Shown piece by piece: positions 43,842 to 52,370 of a stretch of DNA of 64,000 nucleotides. Source of the DNA: Chitinophagaceae bacterium (GTDB lineage Bacteria > Bacteroidota > Bacteroidia > Chitinophagales > Chitinophagaceae); NCBI GenBank assembly GCA_016721085.1, contig JADKJI010000010.1:62001-126000 (forward strand), given 5' to 3'. Numbering within the stretch: the stretch's first letter is position 1; the number at the start of each line of letters is the position of its first letter. Under the pieces are notes generated by a model. It saw only the letters and a list, made by a program, of their open reading frames with translations, did no database searches and was not told the DNA's origin. Both the position numbers and the translations under genes were made by a program.

Positions 43842-44966
43842 ATGGAGCTATCGGTAGTAATAGTCAACTATAATGTAAAATTTTTCCTGGAGCAATGTCT
43901 GGCTTCAGTAATGGCTGCATGTAAATTTCAGCCAGATGTGGAGATTTATGTAGTTGACAATTGTTCTACAGATGGAAGTCTCGAATATCTTATGCCTCGT
44001 TACCCCAATGTTAGCTGGGTAGCAAATAGAGAAAACAGGGGCTTTGGGGCCGCCAATAATCAGGTACTTACTCTATTAAAGGGAAAGCTGGTATTATTTC
44101 TGAATCCCGACACGATTTTAGGTGAGAATAGCTTGAGAGATTGTGTTTCCTTTTTAAAAAGCAATATAGCAGCAGGGGCTCTGGGGGTAAGAATGGTTGA
44201 TGGATCCGGAAAATACCTTAAAGAGTCAAAAAGAGGGTTCCCAACCCCATGGGTTGCATTTTGCAAAATGGCTGGATTTTCGGCTATTTTCCCCAAATCT
44301 GGACTGTTTTCACGGTATTATATGGGAAATTTGCCCGAAAATGCTATAAATCGGGTAGATGCGTTAGCGGGGGCTTTTATGGTAGTAAGAAAAGAGGTTC
44401 TGGATAAAACAGGTGGTTTTGATGAGCGATTTTTTATGTATGCCGAAGATATTGACCTTAGTTTTCGAATAAAAGAAGCCGGATATGAAAACTATTATCT
44501 TCCTAACGTTACAATTATTCATTTTAAGGGAGAAAGCACCAGGAAAAACGCAACATATATAAAACGATTTTATGGGGCCATGGGTCAGTTTATTCGGAAA
44601 CATGCAAAAAGCGGATTTCAGCGATTTTTGGCCTTTTTTCTCGAAGCAGCCGTATGGATTAGGGCATTTTTTGCCATAATTCTTCAAAAAGACCCAATTT
44701 CTGAGAATCCTGGAAAGGTAATAAACGCGGAAATGTTTGGTGATAAAGATTCGATACAAGAAACACAAAATACTGTTCAGGGGGGTGAAGATTCGGAAAA
44801 GGGGCTTTTGTTTTGCCAGGGAGCCAGCTTTTCGTTTAATGAGCTAATTGAGAAAATACAAGAACAAGGGTATAAAAAAGCTTGTTTTATTCATTCTTCA
44901 GGAACGGGAAGCATAGTCGGTAGTCCATCGAGCGAGGGCAGAGGCGCTTCTATTAGTGTTGATTAA
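43842..44966 (+). CDS. Family 2 glycosyltransferase
   Basis: 374 residues. GT-A fold: VVIVNYNVKFFLEQCLASVM, VVDNCSTDGSLEYL, NRGFGAANNQ and FLNPDTIL (DxD-like) are seen, with acceptor region AGAFMVVRKEVLDKTGGFDE and MYAEDIDLSFRIKEAGY, a rhamnosyltransferase-like (WbbL) pattern. An amphipathic region near 260-280 (FLAFFLEAAVWIRAFFAI) may anchor it to the membrane. The C-terminus (SIVGSPSSEGRGASISV) is an unusual short tail. It probably builds a cell-surface polysaccharide. It is divergent from the phosphatase gene. Confidence 0.88.
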   Translation: MELSVVIVNYNVKFFLEQCLASVMAACKFQPDVEIYVVDNCSTDGSLEYLMPRYPNVSWVANRENRGFGAANNQVLTLLKGKLVLFLNPDTILGENSLRDCVSFLKSNIAAGALGVRMVDGSGKYLKESKRGFPTPWVAFCKMAGFSAIFPKSGLFSRYYMGNLPENAINRVDALAGAFMVVRKEVLDKTGGFDERFFMYAEDIDLSFRIKEAGYENYYLPNVTIIHFKGESTRKNATYIKRFYGAMGQFIRKHAKSGFQRFLAFFLEAAVWIRAFFAIILQKDPISENPGKVINAEMFGDKDSIQETQNTVQGGEDSEKGLLFCQGASFSFNELIEKIQEQGYKKACFIHSSGTGSIVGSPSSEGRGASISVD

Positions 44967-45071
44967 AAGGCGAATAGAAAGTTTCTAAAGCCACTAACAA
45001 TCAAAGAAATGGGCGATTTGATCATTTCCCGTAATTTTGAGATTACCCAAAACTAAACGGTAACTTGCTTC

Positions 45072-46597
45072 ATGGCCCTGATTGACCTTTCTTTACCCGC
45101 ATCGATAGCCAAGGCATTAAGATTGCCGACAAAATCACCGCGTCGTCAGCAGATCAAGGTTTTAAGGAAATTATTGAAAAAGGCCCGATTTACTGAGTTT
45201 GGGCAGGAATACCGGTTTGATGATGTTCTGTTGTCGAGGCATCCGGGAAAGAAATTCCAGCAAGTTGTTCCCACTTTCGATTATTCAAAGATTCATAAAC
45301 AATGGTGGCATCGTTCTCTGGAAGGGCATAGTGATGTATGCTGGCCCGGGAAAATAAAATATTATGCATTAAGCAGCGGCACTTCTGAAGCGGCCAGTAA
45401 ATATTTGCCTATTACCAACGACCTATTAAAAGGCAATAGGGTGGTGATGTTCAAACAACTTCTCACGCTTAGAAACTATCATGATCTTCCTGTAAAAAGT
45501 ATTGGCAAAGGCTGGCTGATGATTGGAGGAAGTACAGATTTACAGAAAGGACCGGGATATTATTCAGGCGACTTGAGCGGTATCACAGCAAAAAAGGTTC
45601 CTTTTTGGTTTACCCCATTTTATAAGCCGGGAAAGAAAATTGCACAAACCAAGGACTGGTCCAAGAAGATTGAGATGGTAGTAGAAGAAGCAAAGAATTG
45701 GGATATTGGTTTTGTTGTAGGTGTGCCTGCCTGGATACAGTTGTGTATGGAGAAGATCATTGAGAGATATGATTTAAAGACCATACATGATATTTGGCCC
45801 AATCTGGCTTTTTTTGTTCACGGGGGCGTTTCATTTGAGCCATATAGGAAAGGATTTGAGAAATTATTAGGCAAGCCTCTTATATATATTGAAACCTATC
45901 TGGCTTGGAAGGATTTCTTGCTTATCAGGACAGACAAAATGAGCAGGGAATGAAGCTGGTTTTAAACGATCATATCTTTTTTGAATTCGTTCCATTTGAT
46001 GATATCAATTTTGATCAGGAGGGAAATATGATAGAAAACCCTGAGGCCCTGATGATTCACGAGGTGGAGGAAGGAAAGGATTATGCTATTCTAATAAGTA
46101 CATCTGCCGGTGCGTGGCGTTATATGATTGGCGATACAGTTCGGTTTACCGATAAAGAAAGATGTGAGATTATAATAACAGGACGCACTAAGCATTTCTT
46201 AAGCCTTGTTGGGGAGCATCTTAGTGTAGACAATATGAACAGAGCCGTACAAATGGTTAGCGAAGAGCTGAATGTATCCATACCAGAGTTTACTGTTGCG
46301 GGTGTGCCTCACGGTTTGTTTTTTGGTCACCATTGGTATGTTGCCTGTGATGAGAAGGTCGATACCACAATTCTTACAGCTAAAATAGACTCCTGCCTGA
46401 AAGAGCTTAACGACGATTATGCGGTAGAAAGAAACAGTGCATTGAAAGAGGTTTTTCTCACTGTACTTCCAGAATCTTCGTTTATGGAGTTCATGAGATT
46501 AAAGGGCAAAATCGGCGGTCAGCATAAATTCCCTAGAGTAATGAAAGGAAAGATGCTGGAAGAATGGCAAACATTTATTGAAAAGGGTCATATATAA
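45072..46597 (+). pseudogene. GH3 auxin-responsive promoter family protein, frameshifted
   Basis: The first frame (to 45953) contains YALSSGTSEAASKYLPIT, the acyl-adenylating P-loop-like motif of the GH3 fold. The second starts in frame at about 45905 (EGFLAYQDRQNEQGMKLVLN) and continues to SIPEFTVAGVPHG and the C-terminal lobe. One missing base in GCTTGG at about 45905 (GCT-TCG-GAA expected) splits them; restored length is about 508 residues. GH3 enzymes conjugate acyl acids to amino acids in plants; bacterial members have unknown substrates. It lies in a run of plus-strand genes with LysE next. Confidence 0.85.
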
Positions 46598-46706
46598 AAC
46601 CCAATCCCTTATTATTATTGTATCAAACATTACCCACGAAGGTTGCAGAAGCAATAATTCGTAAATTGTTGCTTTATTACTTCCTCAAAAAACTCTAAAG
46701 ATTCTA

Positions 46707-47351
46707 ATGCTGTGGCAGGCCATCATAAGTGGATTAACATTAGGGCTTATTCTCGCGCTTTCTGTGGGCCCGGTAATATTTACAATTATTAAGCAAAGTT
46801 TAAATAACGGACACAAGGGAGGATTCAGTTTTGTGGTGGGTGTTTGGTTAAGTGATATTGTATTAGTTGTTGTTAGCAATGCTTTTTCAGAGTTGGTAAG
46901 GGGCCTATTGGAATATAAAAAAGCAATAGGGGTTATTGGCAGCATATTTCTGATAGGAATGGGAGTTGTTTATATCTTCTTTAAAAAGGTGACGCTGCAG
47001 GTAAATCAGGATGGCACAGAACAGCGTTTTCGTAAAAGAGATATGTTGAAGATTTTTTCTTCGGGATTTCTTATAAATACGCTTAATCCAAATGTCTTTA
47101 TTTTTTGGTTGGGTGTTGCAACGGCATTTACAGGAAAATTCAGTTTAGCAAACAGGATAATCATTTTTTCTGTCTGCATTGGCATAAATATAATTGCAGA
47201 CATATTAAAAGTAATATTAGCCGGAAGGCTGCGAAAAAAGCTAACCTTGCATAGTATAGGAATAATCAACAAGGTTGCTGGTACAATCCTAATTGGCTTT
47301 GGTGTTGCACTTATATACGGGGTGCTTTTTCTTTCAGATAAAATGGACTAG
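46707..47351 (+). CDS. LysE family amino-acid exporter
   Basis: 214 residues, about six membrane segments. The N-terminus (ISGLTLGLILALSVGPVIFT) and second segment (GFSFVVGVWLSDIVLV) match the LysE/RhtB superfamily. It is a probable exporter of amino acids or derivatives across the inner membrane. It follows the GH3 gene by about 110 bases. Confidence 0.88.
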   Translation: MLWQAIISGLTLGLILALSVGPVIFTIIKQSLNNGHKGGFSFVVGVWLSDIVLVVVSNAFSELVRGLLEYKKAIGVIGSIFLIGMGVVYIFFKKVTLQVNQDGTEQRFRKRDMLKIFSSGFLINTLNPNVFIFWLGVATAFTGKFSLANRIIIFSVCIGINIIADILKVILAGRLRKKLTLHSIGIINKVAGTILIGFGVALIYGVLFLSDKMD

Positions 47352-47407
47352 TATTAACAATTCCTTATCTCGAATAAACCGATGGTAGCAGTAACTTACT
47401 TTCTTTC

Positions 47408-48001
47408 ATGAAAAAACTACTAACTGTTTCTTTTTCCTTCTTTCTGTTTGTTACCGGTTTTTCGCAGGCAACAGACTATATCGTTATAAAAAAGCATAAT
47501 AACCGCACGCTCAAAACATATTATTCAGGTGGCTTTATTTCTGCAGAAACCTATGATGGCTTTAGATTAAATGGTTATATAAAAGCTATTCAAAACGACT
47601 CGATAATCTTACAGCAACAAGACACTCGTTTGATGGCTACCGAATTCGGCACCAAGGTTGACACCTTCGCCTATACAATGGGCATTAACTATAGGTTAAT
47701 CAAGAAATTCAATTTCGGCAGCAACGAGATTTATTATAAGAAGCGTGGATTTGCAGCTGTGACCGTTCCAAGACTGATGATGATTGGTGGTATTGGGTTT
47801 ATAGGTCTTGAACTGATAAACACCGCCTATAGAAAAGAGGCTCTTAATTCAGGAAACAAGCTAACCTCACTGGGAATAGCCGCGGGTGTTGCTGGTGCCG
47901 GCTGGCTAATTACATTTGTTTCAGAGAAGCGAAACAAGGTGGGCGGTAAGTATAAAGTAGTATATGTTAAGGCTACGGGACAAGACAATCTCCCTAAATA
48001 G
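47408..48001 (+). CDS. Exported protein of unknown function with two membrane-like segments
   Basis: 197 residues. A signal peptide (LLTVSFSFFLFVTGFSQA) is followed by a beta-rich region (TYYSGGFISAETYDGFRLNG, IILQQQDTRLMA) and two hydrophobic stretches (MMIGGIGFIGLELI, LGIAAGVAGAGWLITFV) in the C-terminal half. I do not recognise the family. Its stop is 28 bases before the mtgA start. Confidence 0.72.
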   Translation: MKKLLTVSFSFFLFVTGFSQATDYIVIKKHNNRTLKTYYSGGFISAETYDGFRLNGYIKAIQNDSIILQQQDTRLMATEFGTKVDTFAYTMGINYRLIKKFNFGSNEIYYKKRGFAAVTVPRLMMIGGIGFIGLELINTAYRKEALNSGNKLTSLGIAAGVAGAGWLITFVSEKRNKVGGKYKVVYVKATGQDNLPK

Positions 48002-48028
48002 TATATTGCATCGAAATGCAAGGATATA

Positions 48029-48733
48029 ATGGCGGCAAAAGGCAATAAGCGAATGCAAAAAGTATGGCGGATAATTAAAAGGACGCTGATTTTTCTTTTT
48101 ATTTTCCACCTTTTTTATATCCTGATATTAAAATGGGTAGACCCTCCTATCACTATAACACAGTTTGTAAGTTTTGTAACGGGTGATGGTTTGAAACGCG
48201 ATTATGTTTCAATGAATGAAATTTCTCCATATGCAAAACTGGCTGTTATCTCATCCGAAGATCAATTGTTTCCCGATCACAGTGGCTTTGACTGGAAAAG
48301 CATTGAAAAAGCGAGAAGTTACAATAAGAAAAAGCCCAATCGCATAAGAGGCGCTTCAACAATTAGTCAGCAAGTGGCTAAAAACGTTTTTCTATGGCAG
48401 GGAAGAAGCTATTTCCGAAAGGGCCTGGAAGTATACTTTACTTTCATGATAGAGTTGATATGGGGCAAGAAGCGAATATTGGAACTATATCTTAATATTA
48501 GCGAAATGGGCAAGGGTGTTTATGGAATCGAAGCAGCGTCACAAAAATATTTCAATAAACCAGCCCAGAAACTTACCAGAAGTGAAGTTGCAATGATAGC
48601 CGCTTGTTTGCCCAACCCCAAAGAGTTTACGGTTAAGCCCATCTCGCGTCATGTAGCGGGTAAATTTCCGTGGATTCTTATTCAAATGATTAATCTGCAG
48701 GACGACCCAGACATACAAAACCTGTTGCAATAA
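48029..48733 (+). CDS. mtgA: Monofunctional biosynthetic peptidoglycan transglycosylase
   Basis: 234 residues. An N-terminal membrane anchor (TLIFLFIFHLFYILIL) is followed by a GT51 domain: AVISSEDQLFPDHSGFDWK holds the catalytic Glu; ASTISQQVAKNVFLW and RILELYLNISEMGKGVYGIE are the family motifs. No transpeptidase domain. It polymerises lipid II in the periplasm. It is convergent with the nadR-like gene. Confidence 0.93.
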   Translation: MAAKGNKRMQKVWRIIKRTLIFLFIFHLFYILILKWVDPPITITQFVSFVTGDGLKRDYVSMNEISPYAKLAVISSEDQLFPDHSGFDWKSIEKARSYNKKKPNRIRGASTISQQVAKNVFLWQGRSYFRKGLEVYFTFMIELIWGKKRILELYLNISEMGKGVYGIEAASQKYFNKPAQKLTRSEVAMIAACLPNPKEFTVKPISRHVAGKFPWILIQMINLQDDPDIQNLLQ

Positions 48734-48736
48734 GGG

Positions 48737-49297
48737 TTAAAGAATTGTATCGATTGCGGAAATAGCGCGAGATAAACGCTCTTCAGAATTGCCTCTGATA
48801 TCAACCCAGGGAACCTGTTGGTTGATCATGATATCTTCATAAATATTATACAGCCGGTTTCTTGTATCGTGGTCGGGATATTCGCGAAGCTCATCTTTTA
48901 CCCAGGGAAGGTCGGTATTGCAAAGAAGATAAAGATCATATTTTCTGGATACGATCTGATCCAGAATCCATTGATGGCAATTATTAAAAACAAACTCACA
49001 CCATACTTTCAAAACATACATGTCGGTATCGATGAACAGCAGTTGTGAAGAATTTGAATATTCGTTTGATGTTATATTATTTGTATAAGCGTCTTCAAGC
49101 GCTATTTGCCCTTTGGCTATGGTAAGAAGCGTATCAAAAGAATAATCTTTCCCGTTTTCCAATAAGTAATTCCTGGCAAACTCAGGGCACCAGCTGGCTT
49201 TATAATGATCAGACAGCTGTTGGCAGAGCGTACTTTTTCCGGTACTCTCGGGACCAATCACGACTATCTTTTTTAATGGAATTATTTGTTTTTCCAT
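48737..49297 (-). CDS. NadR-like nucleoside kinase (AAA ATPase fold)
   Basis: 186 residues. The P-loop VIGPESTGKSTLCQQLSD is followed by WCPEFARNYL, FIDTDMYVLKVW and YDLYLLCNTDLPWVKDELRE, the pattern of the nicotinamide-riboside kinase domain of NadR. It lacks the NMN adenylyltransferase domain. It overlaps the end of the tag gene by 16 bases and is last in a pnuC-tag-kinase operon, so phosphorylation of nicotinamide riboside imported by PnuC is likely. Confidence 0.87.
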   Translation of the reverse strand: MEKQIIPLKKIVVIGPESTGKSTLCQQLSDHYKASWCPEFARNYLLENGKDYSFDTLLTIAKGQIALEDAYTNNITSNEYSNSSQLLFIDTDMYVLKVWCEFVFNNCHQWILDQIVSRKYDLYLLCNTDLPWVKDELREYPDHDTRNRLYNIYEDIMINQQVPWVDIRGNSEERLSRAISAIDTIL

Positions 49298-49842
49298 GCC
49301 GGCTTTGCTTTAACTACTTTCTTAAAGATAGGACAAGATGGGCCATGGGCGCCGGGAAGATAGCCGGTACTAAGTAAAAACTCATTTACAATTTCACCAC
49401 CAGTAAAGCGAAATGTCTTTTTGAAAAGCTTTGTCCACTCTTCTCTAGTAAGCGGGTGATGGCGATCGAGCCATTTCTTAAAGCTTCCAAATTCTTTTTG
49501 TATACCCAGAATGGTTTTCGCGTTTTCGATAGCTGCATGAACCTTCAATCGGTTGCGAATAACACCTGCATCGTTTAATAATCTGTCAATATCTTTTTGT
49601 GTATAAGAAGCGACTTTTTTAATATTGAATTGATGATAGGCTTTTCTGAAGCTTTCCTGTTTTTTTAGAATGGTTGTCCAGCTGAGACCAGCTTGATTTA
49701 TCTCGAGAATCAAACGACAAAAGAGCTCATTATCTTCTTCTATGGGGAATCCATAATGCTGGTCGTGATATATCTTGTGAAAGGATTGATCTTCCGCTTT
49801 CATGGTTGCGATAGCGGAGCAGTAAGTGTTTGGATTATCCAT
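49282..49842 (-). CDS. tag: DNA-3-methyladenine glycosylase I
   Basis: 186 residues. HhH-GPD superfamily Tag: YHDQHYGFPIEEDNELFCRL, EINQAGLSWTTILKKQESFR (the conserved QAGLSW), DRLLNDAGVIRNRLKVHAAI, and the C-terminal zinc-binding region (YLPGAHGPSCPIF) with a Cys ligand. It removes 3-methyladenine from DNA. It lies between pnuC and the kinase in an overlapping gene order, which is functionally unexpected. Confidence 0.92.
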   Translation of the reverse strand: MDNPNTYCSAIATMKAEDQSFHKIYHDQHYGFPIEEDNELFCRLILEINQAGLSWTTILKKQESFRKAYHQFNIKKVASYTQKDIDRLLNDAGVIRNRLKVHAAIENAKTILGIQKEFGSFKKWLDRHHPLTREEWTKLFKKTFRFTGGEIVNEFLLSTGYLPGAHGPSCPIFKKVVKAKPAWKNK

Positions 49843-50468
49843 TTAATTGAATTTTTTTGGCTTCCTTCTTCCATTCTTCATATCCCCACCATGCAAGTAA
49901 CAGAAACAGTACATACATAAGCGTGAATAGCATTAGGCCTTTATAGAAGTTCAGTGGAATAGCAACAATATTAGAGAATATCCAGGCAATCCAGTTCTCA
50001 ATTTTTCTTTTAGCCATCCACCACATGGCGGTTATGGCTGATGACGACACCAGTGAATCAAGAAAAGGCGTGTTGCTATTGGTAAATGTGCAAAGGATAA
50101 AAAATAAGGCCACCCAGAAAAAAAACGAAAAAACCAATGCCAATAAGCAGCTCATTTTTGTTACACCAGCTTATTGGGAAGGCATATTGGTTCCCGTCTT
50201 TTTTTTGCACCCAATTATACCAACCATAAACACTCATGAGGAAGTAGTAGATATTAAGGGAGGCGTCGGCGTATAGAGGTGGACTGACCATGAAAAAATA
50301 CACGTAGGCGGCAAGGAGAACGCCAATGATACCGGTGGGGTAGACCAGGACATTGTTTTTACGTGCGTACCATACACTGGCAATTTGGGTAAGAGTGCTA
50401 ACCCATTCTGGCCATTTGGTTTCACGTATGTTTTGGATGAATGTGTCCCAGATTTCGGTTAGCGTCAT
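49835..50468 (-). pseudogene. pnuC: Nicotinamide riboside transporter PnuC, frameshifted
   Basis: The first frame (50468 down) has WVSTLTQIASVWYARKNNVL, VYPTGIIGVLLAAYVYFF, YADASLNIYYFLMSVYGWYN; the second (to 49835) continues AITAMWWMAKRKIENWIAWI and FYKGLMLFTLMYVLFLLLAW. The break is in an eight-base homopolymer (A run at 50118-50125). Restored length is about 210 residues with seven or so membrane segments. W-x-x-K-R-K-x-E-N-W is the PnuC family motif. It overlaps tag by eight bases. Confidence 0.88.
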
Positions 50469-50553
50469 GTTTCAAAGATAAAAGCAAAACCGTTAATATT
50501 CTTTGTATCCCGCTGATGCTGATTAAATAACGGTTGGTGGTTGGGTGTTTTTG

Positions 50554-50580
50554 CCCGCAGATTTCGCAAAAAGCGCAGAA
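50554..50580 (+). repeat. CCGCAGATTTCGC-type repeat fragment
   Basis: CCCGCAGATTTCGCAAAAAG then CGCAGAA; it resembles the right arm of the palindrome at 50631-50692 (CGCGGATTACGCAGAG). It belongs to the widespread CGCAGA-rich intergenic repeats. Confidence 0.45.
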
Positions 50581-50630
50581 TGTTGTTGGTAAAAATGAAT
50601 ATCCGGTTGAATTAATAGCTGAAATAAACT

Positions 50631-50692
50631 ATCAGCATACTCTGCGTAATCTGCGAGTTTGTTTTCCCGCGGATTACGCAGAGGGCGCTGAT
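50631..50692. repeat. Imperfect 25-base inverted repeat next to GxxExxY gene
   Basis: Arms 50631-50655 and 50668-50692 pair with a few mismatches, with ATCAGC/GCTGAT outside and TCTGCGTAATC/GATTACGCAGA inside. Related in motif and arm length to the perfect palindrome at 13852-13917. Confidence 0.65.
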
Positions 50693-50725
50693 AAGGGGTT
50701 TTGTTTGGAGTTGAATTTTTGCGGG

Positions 50726-51103
50726 CTAGAGGCCGTTCACTTTTCTTAGAATGGAGCCAGAGATATTGTCGGTATTAAAGTTTACCAATAAGCCGAGTCT
50801 CAAGCCTGAAATTTTCAGGTAAGCAATCACTTGCTTGTGATGTACCGCAGCAAGCTCAGCGACAGATTTCACTTCTATCAATACTCGTTCATCTACTACT
50901 AAATCCATTTTAAGTCCAACCCCCAAGTCGACACCTTCATATATTACATTTAATGGCACTTGGCATTTTACGGATAAGCCCCTGACCTCTAATTCATAGA
51001 TTAGTGCTCTTACATAAATGATTTCCAGCAATCCGGGCCCCAGTTTGTTGTATACATCGAAAATGGCTCCTCTGATCAGATAAGAAATTTGATTTTCGTT
51101 CAT
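50726..51103 (-). CDS. GxxExxY family PDDEXK-nuclease-like protein
   Basis: 125 residues from Met at 51103 (MNENQISYLIRGAIFDVYNK); the longer frame to 51208 is translated intergenic DNA. The name-giving motif is GPGLLEIIY (G-L-L-E-I-I-Y). MDLVVDERVLIEVKSV has the D-(X)-E-x-K nuclease core of PDDEXK_3. It occurs with CGCAGA-type palindromic repeats at 50554 and 50631. Function unknown; a single-stranded or structured DNA nuclease is plausible. Confidence 0.88.
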   Translation of the reverse strand: MNENQISYLIRGAIFDVYNKLGPGLLEIIYVRALIYELEVRGLSVKCQVPLNVIYEGVDLGVGLKMDLVVDERVLIEVKSVAELAAVHHKQVIAYLKISGLRLGLLVNFNTDNISGSILRKVNGL

Positions 51104-51245
51104 AGCCTCAAATTTCGTTCGGGGACATGGTTGTAAAATCAATATTGAAAGAATCGGTTGTAAAGTGAAGTTGTATTCCCGGGGTAGGATGGTATACGAA
51201 AGCCACAAAAAAATTCAGCATCTTTGCAACTCAATTTGTTTGCAT

Positions 51246-52370
51246 ATGAAAATTGCGGTGTTAGGGGCGGGTATGGTAGGCAGGGCTATTGCATTAGATC
51301 TTGCCATAAAATATGATGTCACTTCTTTTGATGTTAGTGATAACAATCTTTCTATATTAAAAAGCAGGAATAGTGCCATTGAAACAAAGAGGGCGGACTT
51401 ACAGGAGTTTGCTTCTTATAGTGAATGGCTTTCTCCATTTGATTTGGTGGTAACAGCTGTTCCGGGGTTTATGGGATACAAATGTCTGGAGGCGGTTATT
51501 TCTTGTGGTAAGGATGTAGCCGATATATCTTTTTTCCCAGAGGATGCACTTCAACTAGATGCCCTAGCTAAACAAAAAGGTGTAACTGTTATTACAGATG
51601 TGGGCGTAGCCCCGGGGATGAGCAACCTTATACTGGGTTATTTTAATACACAGATGAAGGTCACATCCTTTGAGTGTTATGTAGGGGGGTTACCTATAAA
51701 TCCGCAGCCACCATTTTTCTACAAAGCACCATTCTCTCCAATTGATGTAATAGAGGAATATATTCGTCCAGCACGATTAAAAGAAAAGGGTGAAATAGTA
51801 ACAAGACCCGCGCTTACCGAAAGAGAAATGATGCAATTTGATGGGGTGGGCGAATTGGAGGCTTTTAATACGGACGGGTTGAGAAGTTTATTATTTACGC
51901 TTCCTGATATTCCGGATATGAAAGAAAAGACGCTTCGATATCCAGGACATATAGACCTGATATTAAAACTCAAGCAAGCAGGTTTTTTTAATGAGAAAGC
52001 TGTTGAAGTAAAAGGGCAAAAAATTTCACCACTTGAATTTTCGTCACGAGTACTTATTGATTCGTGGAAGCTGGGAGAGGAAGAAGAAGAGCTTACGGTG
52101 ATGAAGGTTATTGTAGACGGGGAAAGTAATGGTAAAAATATTCGGGTTGACTATTCTTTGCTTGACAAATATGATACAAAAAGCAAAACCTCTTCAATGA
52201 GCAGAACAACAGGATATACCTGTACTGCTGCAGTAGAATTGATTAACAAAAAACTTTTCACGGAAAAAGGTGTTTTCCCTCCTGAGTTAGTTGGAAGTAA
52301 GAAAGAATGTTTCGAATACGTATTACAACATCTTAATGAAAGGGGGGTTAAGTGGATCAGGAATTTGTAA
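51246..52370 (+). CDS. Saccharopine dehydrogenase family oxidoreductase
   Basis: 374 residues from ATG at 51246, which begins the Rossmann fold MKIAVLGAGMVGRAIALDLA. ADISFFPEDALQLDALAKQK and TDVGVAPGMSNLILGYF are family motifs; the C-terminal domain contains YVGGLPINPQPPFFYKAPFS. It probably acts in lysine degradation, but lysine-related reductases of other pathways share the fold. Convergent with the helicase gene; the two overlap by 14 bases. Confidence 0.87.
   Translation: MKIAVLGAGMVGRAIALDLAIKYDVTSFDVSDNNLSILKSRNSAIETKRADLQEFASYSEWLSPFDLVVTAVPGFMGYKCLEAVISCGKDVADISFFPEDALQLDALAKQKGVTVITDVGVAPGMSNLILGYFNTQMKVTSFECYVGGLPINPQPPFFYKAPFSPIDVIEEYIRPARLKEKGEIVTRPALTEREMMQFDGVGELEAFNTDGLRSLLFTLPDIPDMKEKTLRYPGHIDLILKLKQAGFFNEKAVEVKGQKISPLEFSSRVLIDSWKLGEEEEELTVMKVIVDGESNGKNIRVDYSLLDKYDTKSKTSSMSRTTGYTCTAAVELINKKLFTEKGVFPPELVGSKKECFEYVLQHLNERGVKWIRNL

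Noticed and set aside
51104..51208. Extended N-terminus of the GxxExxY protein
   Set aside because: The extra 35 residues lack family similarity and overlap the promoter region of the saccharopine dehydrogenase gene.
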